From NCBI RefSeq assembly GCF_003402975.1, contig NZ_QURB01000005.1:124001-188000 (forward strand): DNA of 64,000 nt, read 5' to 3'. Origin of the DNA: Brumimicrobium aurantiacum (GTDB lineage: Bacteria; Bacteroidota; Bacteroidia; Flavobacteriales_D; Crocinitomicaceae). Positions 42,198 to 50,419 of this stretch are shown one piece after another (the stretch's first letter is position 1; every line of letters begins with the position of its first letter). The notes below the pieces were generated by a model, which saw nothing but the letters and a program-made list of their open reading frames with translations, ran no database searches and was not told the origin of the DNA. The translations under genes and the position numbers were made by a program.

Positions 42198-44476
42198 AAT
42201 TAAACCTTTCACATTCAAAACTCATCGAAGTTATTGGAGGATCTTCGAATCAAGATTCTTCCCAAATTGTTGATGTTATTTACTACGATACACGTTTAAT
42301 TAACACCAGCAGAAACGGTGTGTTTTTTGCCTTAAGTGACAGAAGAAATGGACATGATTTTGTTGAAACAGCATACGATAAAGGCATTAGAACTTTTGTG
42401 GTAAGTGAAGCTGTTCAACTTCCAAGTGATGCAATTGTGATTACGGTTGAAAACACATTACGCGCTCTTCAACAAGTAGCCAAATATCATAGAAATCAAT
42501 TCTCTTACCCTGTACTTGCAATTACTGGAAGTTTAGGAAAAACAACCATTAAAGAATGGCTTTACTTCTTGCTTTCTGAAGAATTCAATATTGTAAGAAG
42601 TCCAAAAAGCTACAATTCTCAAATTGGCGTTGCCATTTCTTTACTCGAAATGACCGACGAACATGATTTTGCAATTATCGAAGTTGATATATCTCATCCG
42701 AATGAAATGGAGTTTATCGAAGACATGGTTTCTCCAGCTTTAGGGATATATACTGGTGTAGGACATTATTATGCCGATAATTTTGAATCGCAAAAAATGC
42801 ATGCTGCAGAACACTTGAAATTGTTCAAATACACCAACATTACCTTTACACTTACCGAACATAAGAGCGCATTGCGTCGTAATAAAATTAATGCTGAACT
42901 CATTGATGTGAACGAATGGAATGCAGTCGATTTCACACAGTTATCTTATGCAAACAACAGAATCATAGCGATGCATGTTGCGGCATTTCTTGGCGTTCAA
43001 AAAGAAGAATTAAAAAAGAAAGCTGATCAACTTCCTGTTTTATCCAACAGAATGGAAGTTTTCGAAGGACAAGATAATAACCTCATCATCAATGATTCTT
43101 ACAATATTGATATTGACGCATTAGAACAAGCCCTCTCCTATCAATTCTCTTCAGATGAACGGAAGGATAAAATTGTGGTACTTGACTTATCTTATGTTGA
43201 TGAAAACCGCAGAAAAGCCATTCTAGAAGTTGTGAACAGTTACCAACCTACACAATTATTCATTATAGAAGACAACTCCATTCCAAAGGAACTCTTGAAA
43301 GTTAAAGATGCAAGTATTCTTTTTAAAGGATCTTATCGCTCTAACTTAAAAGAAACAGTTCAACTTTTTAAAAATAGAAAGCACGAAACTTGGGTAGAAT
43401 TTGATTTGAAATCAATAGAACACAATGTCTCGACTTTGCAAAAAAAGCTTCCTGAAAACACCAAAACATTGGTAATGGTAAAAGCTTCCTCTTATGGAAC
43501 AGGTGATATGAATATTCCGCATTTCTTGCAACAATTAGGAATCGATTATTTGGGTGTTGCTTATACTGATGAAGGAACAACATTGAGGGAAAACGGGATT
43601 AAATTACCGATTCTCATTATGAACACAGAAATGGATGCATTTGAAGATGTGATTCGCTTTAATTTAGAACCTTCTCTTTTCTCGATAAGACAATTAGAAG
43701 CTTTTTGTAAGCGATTAAGCGAAGACAATATTACAGATTATCCAATTCACATTACGGTTGAAACAGGAATGAATCGACTTGGGTTTTACCCTGAAGACCT
43801 TCAAGAATTAATTGAGAAATTAAAACAAAGTCCGGAAGTCAAAGTAAAATCAGTTTACTCTCATTTGGCTGATGCAGACAATACAGATCCTGGATATACA
43901 CTGCAACAGATCGAAAGATTCAAGGCTATGAAAAATGAATTTGAGCAAGGTTTGAACGACGATTCAATATTATTTCACATTCTCAATAGTGAAGGAACCA
44001 GTAAATTTGGAAATATCGCTGCGTTTGACATGGTACGTTTGGGAATTGGCGTTTTTGGATACACGTCCACTTCTGAAGATGATGGACTATTGCCTTCAAT
44101 TCAATGGAAAACAACAATTTCTCAAATTAAATCCCTGAATGCAGGTGAAACAGTTGGATATGGTCGCACTTTTAAAGCCGAAAAAGCTATGGAAATTGCT
44201 ACGCTAAGAATTGGTTATGCCGATGGCTTCAGAAGGAGTTTAAGCAATGGCGTTGGCGCAGTTTTCATTAATGGGGTTAGTTGTCCTGTGGTTGGAAATG
44301 TTTGTATGGATATGACCATGGTTGATGTTTCAAACACAAATTGTCAGGCAGGTGATGAAGTCGAAATTATTGGAGAAAATATAACGATTAAAACGTTTTC
44401 AAAACGATTAAATACGATTCCATACGAAGTAATGACAAGTATAAACAAAAGAGTAGCAAGGGTTTACCTTAAGTGA
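42194..44476 (+). CDS. MurF-Alr fusion: D-Ala-D-Ala-adding ligase plus alanine racemase
   Basis: A 760-residue bifunctional enzyme of cell-wall synthesis. The N-terminal MurF half carries the ATP loop ITGSLGKTTIKEW at 110-122 and MurF-like surroundings (YYDTRL, SHPNEMEFI). The C-terminal racemase half starts near residue 395 (WVEFDLKSIEHNV); the PLP lysine is Lys430 in VMVKASSYGTG and the catalytic tyrosine is Tyr656 in VGYGRTF. This fusion is typical of Bacteroidota: the racemase makes D-Ala and the ligase adds D-Ala-D-Ala to the precursor. The start is a TTG at 42194 inside the tdk stop (TTGA); no in-frame ATG exists nearby. Confidence 0.93.
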   Translation: MKLNLSHSKLIEVIGGSSNQDSSQIVDVIYYDTRLINTSRNGVFFALSDRRNGHDFVETAYDKGIRTFVVSEAVQLPSDAIVITVENTLRALQQVAKYHRNQFSYPVLAITGSLGKTTIKEWLYFLLSEEFNIVRSPKSYNSQIGVAISLLEMTDEHDFAIIEVDISHPNEMEFIEDMVSPALGIYTGVGHYYADNFESQKMHAAEHLKLFKYTNITFTLTEHKSALRRNKINAELIDVNEWNAVDFTQLSYANNRIIAMHVAAFLGVQKEELKKKADQLPVLSNRMEVFEGQDNNLIINDSYNIDIDALEQALSYQFSSDERKDKIVVLDLSYVDENRRKAILEVVNSYQPTQLFIIEDNSIPKELLKVKDASILFKGSYRSNLKETVQLFKNRKHETWVEFDLKSIEHNVSTLQKKLPENTKTLVMVKASSYGTGDMNIPHFLQQLGIDYLGVAYTDEGTTLRENGIKLPILIMNTEMDAFEDVIRFNLEPSLFSIRQLEAFCKRLSEDNITDYPIHITVETGMNRLGFYPEDLQELIEKLKQSPEVKVKSVYSHLADADNTDPGYTLQQIERFKAMKNEFEQGLNDDSILFHILNSEGTSKFGNIAAFDMVRLGIGVFGYTSTSEDDGLLPSIQWKTTISQIKSLNAGETVGYGRTFKAEKAMEIATLRIGYADGFRRSLSNGVGAVFINGVSCPVVGNVCMDMTMVDVSNTNCQAGDEVEIIGENITIKTFSKRLNTIPYEVMTSINKRVARVYLK

Positions 44477-44547
44477 ATGAAGAATTAAAAATGAAGAATT
44501 AATTGTAATGAATGAAAAGTTCAATTCAAGCAATTCGTAATTCGTAA
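44477..44547. repeat. AATTCGTAATT/ATGAAGAATTAA intergenic repeat
   Basis: Low-complexity spacer between murF-alr and asnB built of ATGAAGAATTAA units and the tandem AATTCGTAATTCGTAATTA. Related wording recurs at 18650-18670 and in the 1380 and 2715 repeats. Confidence 0.5.
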
Positions 44548-46380
44548 TTATTTTTCACTCCACATGTTAAACATAATCACAAGCCACAACTGATTGAAAA
44601 GATACGTTTGTCCATCGAGGTAGCTTTGCTTTATTTTCATTATTTCTTGGACATTGTAAAAAGAGTATTTAGCCAATATTTCTTCATTGACATATTTATC
44701 CAACAAGGGTTTTAATTCATTGCTTAACCATTTGTTCAATGGAATTCCAAATCCCCATTTGGGTCTATCGAAGACTTCCTTCGGCAAATATTCATACAAG
44801 ACTTGTTTCAGTAAATATTTACTCTCTCCATGCTTACGTTTTAGTTTTTCATCTAAATTCAATGAAAACTCAACCAATCGGTGATCCAACAGAGGAACTC
44901 TCCCCTCCAATCCATTTTGCATGGTTGCTCGATCTACTTTCGTCAATAAATCTCCTGGCAAATAAAATTTCAAATCATGAAATGACTGTTTTTCACTCAC
45001 CAATAATCTACGATTCGTTTTGCCTAACATTAATGGCGCATAATCATCGGCAAAAGAAAAACTTTGCCTTATTTGTTTGGCATTGAAAAAACCTTGATCA
45101 ACAGAGAAAATATGAGATGGTAAATGTGTTTTTTCACCATAATTAAAATATTGACTTGCTCTTTTCTTATTGACGTTCGAAGACATTGAAAGTCCTTTTT
45201 TCAAAAACCAACGCATGGTGTTTAAAGTCGTTAGTCGGTCGGCCCAAGTGTACATTCCGTATCCCATAAACTGCTCATCTCCCCCATCACCTGTTAAAAC
45301 CATGGTGACTTTTTCACTGGCCATTTTAGAAACCAAGTATGTAGGTAAAGCTGAGGCATCTGCAAAAGGTTCATCATACCAAGTTGGAATTTGTGGAATT
45401 AAATCTTGAATATCTTTATGAGAAAGCACAAATTCATGGTGTTTCGTTCCCAATTGTTCTGCTACTTTTTTCGCATATTCACTTTCATTAAAAGAAGCCT
45501 CCTCAAACCCAATTGAAAAAGTCGAAATAGGTTCCTTTGCAACCGATTGTGCAACTGCTGCTACGGTAGAAGAATCAATCCCACCACTTAAGAAAACACC
45601 AAATGGCACATCAGATTGCAATCGTGATTGAACACTTGATTTCAACAAATCATGATAAGTCGTTTTCGCCTCATTTGCGTTAGAAACAGTCGTTTTTCGG
45701 ACCTTTTCTTCTAAATTCCAGTAGTTTCCCACCAAAAAATCGGATTTATTCAACTGAATATAAGAACCCGGTTCTAATTTTTTCACTCCATCATAAATCG
45801 TAAATGGAGCCGGAATATACCCTAAGCGAAAATAGTGTTGAATTGCAGTTTCATCCCAACTTTCCTGATTAATAAAAGGAGCAATTGCTTTTAACTCAGA
45901 AGCAAAGTACAGTGTTTCTTCATCCCAAGCATAGTAAAGCGGTTTGATTCCAATTCGATCACGAAAAATAAAGAGCTCCTCATTTTTTTCATTCCATACA
46001 GCAAAAACAAACATTCCATTAAAATGATCAACACATTGCTTTCCCCATTTGATAAATGCTTCAAGCACAACTTCTGTATCTGAAGAAGTCGTAAATTTTA
46101 CACCATCCTTTTCTAAAGAATCACGAAGTTCTTTAAAATTATACAGTTCGCCATTGTAAACCATGGTAAAATTCCCACATTTTGAACGGTAAGGCTGATT
46201 AGCTGCTTCACTTAAATCAAGAATACTTAATCTACGGTGTCCTAGTCCACATGTTTTATAATTATTCACGAAAATAGCACTTGCATCTGGCCCACGGTGC
46301 TCAATTAGCTTGGTCATTTGGGTTAGCTTGTCCGCGTCTACTTTCGCTCTTCTATTTACAATTCCAGTAATTCCACACAT
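44548..46380 (-). CDS. asnB: Asparagine synthase, glutamine-hydrolysing
   Basis: A 610-residue amidotransferase. The glutaminase domain starts with the catalytic Cys2 (MCGITGIVNRR) and continues with HRGPDASAIF and GLGHRRLSILDLS. The ATP-pyrophosphatase loop is FLSGGIDSSTVAAVA, and FGFEE-type synthetase motifs follow (STFSIGFEEASFNESEYA). The C-terminal LLDHRLVEFSLNL and WGFGIPLNKWL match AsnB-type proteins of surface-polysaccharide clusters, so it may amidate an aspartate or a sugar intermediate; free asparagine synthesis is the default. Probably co-transcribed with the lipoprotein upstream (36-base gap). Confidence 0.94.
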   Translation of the reverse strand: MCGITGIVNRRAKVDADKLTQMTKLIEHRGPDASAIFVNNYKTCGLGHRRLSILDLSEAANQPYRSKCGNFTMVYNGELYNFKELRDSLEKDGVKFTTSSDTEVVLEAFIKWGKQCVDHFNGMFVFAVWNEKNEELFIFRDRIGIKPLYYAWDEETLYFASELKAIAPFINQESWDETAIQHYFRLGYIPAPFTIYDGVKKLEPGSYIQLNKSDFLVGNYWNLEEKVRKTTVSNANEAKTTYHDLLKSSVQSRLQSDVPFGVFLSGGIDSSTVAAVAQSVAKEPISTFSIGFEEASFNESEYAKKVAEQLGTKHHEFVLSHKDIQDLIPQIPTWYDEPFADASALPTYLVSKMASEKVTMVLTGDGGDEQFMGYGMYTWADRLTTLNTMRWFLKKGLSMSSNVNKKRASQYFNYGEKTHLPSHIFSVDQGFFNAKQIRQSFSFADDYAPLMLGKTNRRLLVSEKQSFHDLKFYLPGDLLTKVDRATMQNGLEGRVPLLDHRLVEFSLNLDEKLKRKHGESKYLLKQVLYEYLPKEVFDRPKWGFGIPLNKWLSNELKPLLDKYVNEEILAKYSFYNVQEIMKIKQSYLDGQTYLFNQLWLVIMFNMWSEK

Positions 46381-46416
46381 TGCTTATCCTATTGATTTTG
46401 ATTGTTTAAGGTTGAC

Positions 46417-47046
46417 TTACTCTAAAGAACCGGCAGTAATTCCGAGATGAAAATTATCATTATATGCATGTTCAATTATAGAGAATGCAAGTTCTTCTTT
46501 ATGATAAGCTACTTTAATCCAAGCCATTTTATTGCCTGTTAATCGAACGCCAATTAATTTATTTCCTGCAGATAAAGGATATTGTTCTTCAGCAGAATAA
46601 TCATCTAAAAAGATAATAGCACTATCAGAAACAGTATTTGTTTTTTCTATATCATCACCTTGCTCAAAAATTAAAACTTGTTGTTTGAATTCGTCTTCAA
46701 CAATAACTTTATTGCTTGCCCCAATTGCTTTAATTGAAATACTTGAATTATAATTCTCACAAGAATCTACTGAATTTTGATACACATAGAAAGTGGTGTA
46801 TGTAAATTCAAAATCATCAATTTCATCTTTATCAACATCAATACGAATTGACTGTGTTGAATCAGTTGGAAAAGGTAAGTATTCGAAACAATTTGAATTA
46901 TACATATAACTCAAGCTATCTACAGGATTAAGCCGCAAGTTAGGGTTATATTTACGAAATGAAATGTCTGGTTCAAGTTTTTCCACTTTCCCACATGCAG
47001 AAATTAAAGCAAAGAATAGGATAGCGAAAAATATAAGAGGCTTCAT
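46417..47046 (-). CDS. Lipoprotein of unknown function
   Basis: The frame is open from 47124, but the ATG at 47046 starts a lipoprotein signal (MKPLIFFAILFFALISAC, lipid-anchored Cys18), so I use it; 209 residues. Mature part GKVEKLEPDISFRKY, then two acidic stretches (IDVDKDEIDDFEF, VDSCENYNSS). The DVDKDEIDDFEF segment resembles a calcium-binding loop of a dockerin/EF-hand sort; I would not call more. Upstream of asnB on the same strand. Confidence 0.75.
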   Translation of the reverse strand: MKPLIFFAILFFALISACGKVEKLEPDISFRKYNPNLRLNPVDSLSYMYNSNCFEYLPFPTDSTQSIRIDVDKDEIDDFEFTYTTFYVYQNSVDSCENYNSSISIKAIGASNKVIVEDEFKQQVLIFEQGDDIEKTNTVSDSAIIFLDDYSAEEQYPLSAGNKLIGVRLTGNKMAWIKVAYHKEELAFSIIEHAYNDNFHLGITAGSLE

Positions 47047-47172
47047 AAAAACAGGACTTAATGAATTCAAAAAGTTATAAAATGAGATGTAAACAGTAAA
47101 AAATTCAATTTCAAATTTAATCATTTATAACTGTTAATTCAAAAACTATTTTGCTGTTGTTAAACTAAGCAG

Positions 47173-47180
47173 TAATTTTG
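47173..47180 (+). promoter_or_regulatory. -7 promoter box of dusB
   Basis: TAATTTTG fits TAnnTTTG and ends seven bases before the ATG, so the message would have at most a few leader bases. Confidence 0.6.
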
Positions 47181-47187
47181 TAGCGAT

Positions 47188-48186
47188 ATGGCAAAAATTC
47201 GAGATATTGAGTTAGGGGACTTCCCTCTTCTACTCGCTCCAATGGAAGATGTTAGTGACCCACCTTTCCGTGCATTGTGCAAGGAAAATGGCGCTGACTT
47301 AATGTACACTGAATTTATTTCTTCGGAAGGATTAATTCGCGATGCAGTAAAAAGTGTTGAAAAATTAGATATTTTCGAATATGAACGTCCGGTAGGAATT
47401 CAAATTTTCGGGAATGATATCGAGAGCATGAAACGTGCTACGGAGATAACAGCAAAAACCAATCCTGATATTATTGATATCAACTATGGTTGTCCCGTTA
47501 AGAAAGTAGCCTGTAAAGGTTCTGGAGCTGGAATTTTGCAAGATATTCCCAAGATGGTGAAGATGACGGCAGAAATCGTAAAAAGTACTTCTCTTCCTGT
47601 CACTGTAAAAACCAGATTGGGTTGGGACGACAATACGAAATACATTGTTGAAGTTGCTGAACGTCTTCAGGATGTTGGAATTGAAGGAATCTCTATACAC
47701 GGTCGTACACGAAAACAAATGTACAAAGGTGAAGCAGATTGGTCTTTAATTGCAGATGTGAAGAACAATCCAAGAATGCACATCCCTGTATTTGGAAATG
47801 GAGACATTGATTCTCCAGAAAAAGCAGTTTTATACAAAGAAAAATATGGTGTTGACGGACTAATGATTGGCCGAGCATCAATTGGTTATCCATGGATTTT
47901 CAACGAGATTAAACACTATAGAAATACGGGAGAACACCTTCCTGCGCCAACATTAGACCAAAGAATTGATGTAGCTAGAAGACATTTAGAAATGAGTGTA
48001 AAATGGAAAGGTGAAAAATTGGCCATTGTTGAGATGAAACGTCACTATTCGAATTATTTCAAAGGTATTCCACATTTCAAACCATTTAGAACAAAATTGG
48101 TCACCACTTTTGACTTAAACGAAATTTATGATACTTTAGACGAAGTTGCAGAAAAATTCAAAGGAGTCGAATTACTTACCCAGTAA
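47188..48186 (+). CDS. dusB: tRNA-dihydrouridine synthase B
   Basis: A 332-residue flavoenzyme reducing uridines of tRNA to dihydrouridine. Family marks are APMEDVSDPPFR at the FMN site, the catalytic NYGCPVKKVACKGSGAGIL with Cys102, GRTRKQMYKGEADW, and GRASIGYPW near the end. Length and order are normal for DusB. A 38-base gap separates it from ywbE, probably in one transcript. A -7 box only seven bases before the ATG suggests a nearly leaderless message. Confidence 0.95.
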   Translation: MAKIRDIELGDFPLLLAPMEDVSDPPFRALCKENGADLMYTEFISSEGLIRDAVKSVEKLDIFEYERPVGIQIFGNDIESMKRATEITAKTNPDIIDINYGCPVKKVACKGSGAGILQDIPKMVKMTAEIVKSTSLPVTVKTRLGWDDNTKYIVEVAERLQDVGIEGISIHGRTRKQMYKGEADWSLIADVKNNPRMHIPVFGNGDIDSPEKAVLYKEKYGVDGLMIGRASIGYPWIFNEIKHYRNTGEHLPAPTLDQRIDVARRHLEMSVKWKGEKLAIVEMKRHYSNYFKGIPHFKPFRTKLVTTFDLNEIYDTLDEVAEKFKGVELLTQ

Positions 48187-48224
48187 GCAAGTTGAGCACA
48201 ATTATTTAATCAACGATTGAAATC

Positions 48225-48416
48225 ATGGAAGGAAAAAACCGAAATAACATTCACATTGGTGCTGAAGTTAGGATTGTACTAAAAAAGGATCAGAGGTCAG
48301 GCAAACTAACAGAAGGAATTGTTGAGAAAATTTTAACGAGCTCTCCCAATCATCCACACGGCATAAAAGTACGTTTAGAGAGTGGTGATGTAGGAAGAGT
48401 GAAGGAGATTTTATAA
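48225..48416 (+). CDS. YwbE-family small protein
   Basis: A 63-residue protein: NNIHIGAEVRIVLKKDQRSG then KLTEGIVEKILTSSPNHPHG and IKVRLESGDVGRVKEIL. It matches the YwbE (DUF2196) family, short beta-rich proteins with a conserved PxHPHGIKVRL stretch, of unknown biochemical role. It follows dusB and may be co-transcribed. Its end overlaps the end of the convergent FkbM gene by six bases. Confidence 0.93.
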   Translation: MEGKNRNNIHIGAEVRIVLKKDQRSGKLTEGIVEKILTSSPNHPHGIKVRLESGDVGRVKEIL

Positions 48417-49247
48417 TTTCTCCTTTATAAATAAGTAATTCTTACGGTGAATACATGTTGGTGCAGATGAAATAATACCCTCATCGCTAATATAAAATTT
48501 GTGGTATCCTAAATCATACAGGAACTCATGGACTTTTTGATAATTATCCTCACCTGCTACATCGTCTAAAATTTCAATTAAAATTTTTGGGGAAAAATTT
48601 TGAAGGGTTTTTCGCATTCCTTCTAACGTAGCCAATTCAAAACCTTCGGTGTCTATTTTTATAAAGTTTACAGTTCTTAAGGTGTGTTGCTCAACATAAT
48701 TATCAATTGTAATAACATCAACAAGTTCTTTTTTAGCATTCTCTACAAATTTTGCCGTCACCATTCCTAGATTCCCTTCTTGTTCATCATTGTACATGGT
48801 CAGTGTACCTAATGCATTTCCTACTGCTTTTCTTTCGACCACTATATTATGAATCGAATTGATTGAAACATGAGTTTTAAGCGCAGAATAATTAGTAGAA
48901 AATGGTTCAAAACTGATGATTTTACCATTCTCCCCTACCATTTTAGAAGCATGTAGAGAGTACCAACCTAAATTTGCTCCGACATCCAAAAAGACTCCAC
49001 CTTTTTTCAAGTATTGACGCAGAACATTAAGTTCTGCTTTTTCATATTCCCCTGTAAAATAAATCTTTTCTTGAATCCAATCATCGATTTTCAATTTCAA
49101 TTTGAGTCCATCATGCTCCACTTCACAAACCAAGTTCTTAAATAAATTGTAGGGTTTAAACACACGTTGATGAAAACCAAAGAACATGGGTTTCAATACT
49201 GGAATTTTAAAAACTACACGAAAAAACTTAGCGATTAAAAGCTTCAT
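48411..49247 (-). CDS. FkbM-family methyltransferase
   Basis: A 278-residue protein of the FkbM family of SAM-dependent O-methyltransferases, common in polysaccharide and secondary-metabolite modification. The SAM site is GGVFLDVGANLGWYSLHASK (about residues 106-125), with KIISFEPF after it and the family motif KIDTEGFELATLEGM later. A hydrophobic, basic N-terminus (KFFRVVFKIPVLKPMFFGFH) may associate with the membrane. It lies 18 bases after the universal-stress gene, so the two are likely one transcript. Confidence 0.9.
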   Translation of the reverse strand: MKLLIAKFFRVVFKIPVLKPMFFGFHQRVFKPYNLFKNLVCEVEHDGLKLKLKIDDWIQEKIYFTGEYEKAELNVLRQYLKKGGVFLDVGANLGWYSLHASKMVGENGKIISFEPFSTNYSALKTHVSINSIHNIVVERKAVGNALGTLTMYNDEQEGNLGMVTAKFVENAKKELVDVITIDNYVEQHTLRTVNFIKIDTEGFELATLEGMRKTLQNFSPKILIEILDDVAGEDNYQKVHEFLYDLGYHKFYISDEGIISSAPTCIHRKNYLFIKEKL

Positions 49248-49265
49248 ATCTGTTTAATTCTAAAT

Positions 49266-50105
49266 TTAAACAGCAGGCAAAGTAAACAAAGGAATATTTA
49301 AATGATGAACCATTTGTTTTGAAACGCTTTTCTTAAATAGTTGTGTAAAAAAATTTCTTTTTCGTGGCTGAATTGCCAAAACATCAATGTCCTCATCAAT
49401 GTATAATCTTGAAACTGCTTCTTCAAAGTTAGCACCAGAAACAACATGTGACTCCAATTGATTGGAATCAACATTTAATTTCTTTTTCCATTCTTCCATT
49501 TCACTTTCTTCCATTTCAGTGACATCCTTATAGAAATGAATAGTACTCATTGAAGCGTCCATTATCTTTGCAAAATCATGAACAACGTTAAACGAATCAA
49601 TTTCTTCATCTTGATAATTCGTTAGGTAGGCAATTTTATCAATTGTATTGGTTGGACTCACATCATTTGGAATACTCAACACATTACAAGGTGATCGATC
49701 AATAACACCAGCAGTTACAGATCCAAGCAAAACTTCTTTTAATCCTGATGCTCCAGTAGTTCCCATCACAATATAATCTGCTTTCTCTTTGATGGCTAAA
49801 TCGATAATTTTTGGAACCGTTTGACCTTCATCCATCTGTTGTCTAAACTCAACATTTACATAACCATTAACGATCGCTTTATTGCGTAATTCCTCCACAG
49901 ACTTTTTGAACTTTTCCAGCGTTTCCATTTCCATTATCTCGAAAACTTCTTTGGATGTATTGTGTAATGACCTTCCTAAATCTGGCAATTCATAAATATG
50001 TGTTAGTACCAACTCAGCATTTAGCTTTTTGGTAAGTTGAAGTGCATAAAAAAAGGCATTTTCTGCAGCTTGCGAAAAGTCGGTTGGGAAAAGTATCTTT
50101 GTCAT
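49266..50105 (-). CDS. Universal stress protein, two tandem UspA domains
   Basis: A 279-residue protein of two Usp domains. The first (residues 1-145) opens ILFPTDFSQAAENAFFYALQ and carries the ATP-type loop GTTGASGLKEVLLGS. The second (from about 150) is shorter and lacks a clear glycine loop, so only domain 1 may bind nucleotide. Usp proteins are induced by starvation and stress. A TAATTTTG box on the minus strand (50139-50132) lies 26 bases upstream. It precedes the FkbM gene on the same strand. Confidence 0.92.
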   Translation of the reverse strand: MTKILFPTDFSQAAENAFFYALQLTKKLNAELVLTHIYELPDLGRSLHNTSKEVFEIMEMETLEKFKKSVEELRNKAIVNGYVNVEFRQQMDEGQTVPKIIDLAIKEKADYIVMGTTGASGLKEVLLGSVTAGVIDRSPCNVLSIPNDVSPTNTIDKIAYLTNYQDEEIDSFNVVHDFAKIMDASMSTIHFYKDVTEMEESEMEEWKKKLNVDSNQLESHVVSGANFEEAVSRLYIDEDIDVLAIQPRKRNFFTQLFKKSVSKQMVHHLNIPLFTLPAV

Positions 50106-50419
50106 AGCAGATGTTTTATAACTTTTGGTATCAAAATTAAATAGGGTACTAAGTTAATTTCATATTTTGAATTTTAACATTTTAGCTTCAAAAAAAAATG
50201 ATTTTTTTGACAAAAAAACTATCTCTGCTTCGAAATATGAATTTCATAAAAAAACCTTTTTCATTCGTAAAAATTAAAGATATTTGAGCCGTTTATTATT
50301 TTTAGAAGAACAATCTTACTCAATTTTAAGTAAAGGAAAGAAGGTCTATATACACATAGATCTAAAATGTTTTTATAACTTCATAAAACAATGAACACTA
50401 ACAATATTGATTTTTTGGC
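50106..50419. other. Divergent regulatory region, no gene seen
   Basis: 314 AT-rich bases between the universal-stress gene and the LytS-like kinase. Apart from the minus-strand box at 50132-50139 I see no clear promoter for the plus-strand gene and no hairpin. Confidence 0.5.
50132..50139 (-). promoter_or_regulatory. -7 promoter box of the universal-stress gene
   Basis: TAATTTTG on the minus strand fits TAnnTTTG and lies 26 bases before the ATG at 50105. Confidence 0.55.

Noticed and set aside
46417-47046. Dockerin or EF-hand domain in the lipoprotein
   Set aside because: Only one DxDxDxIDD-like loop is visible, which is not enough to call a calcium-binding domain.
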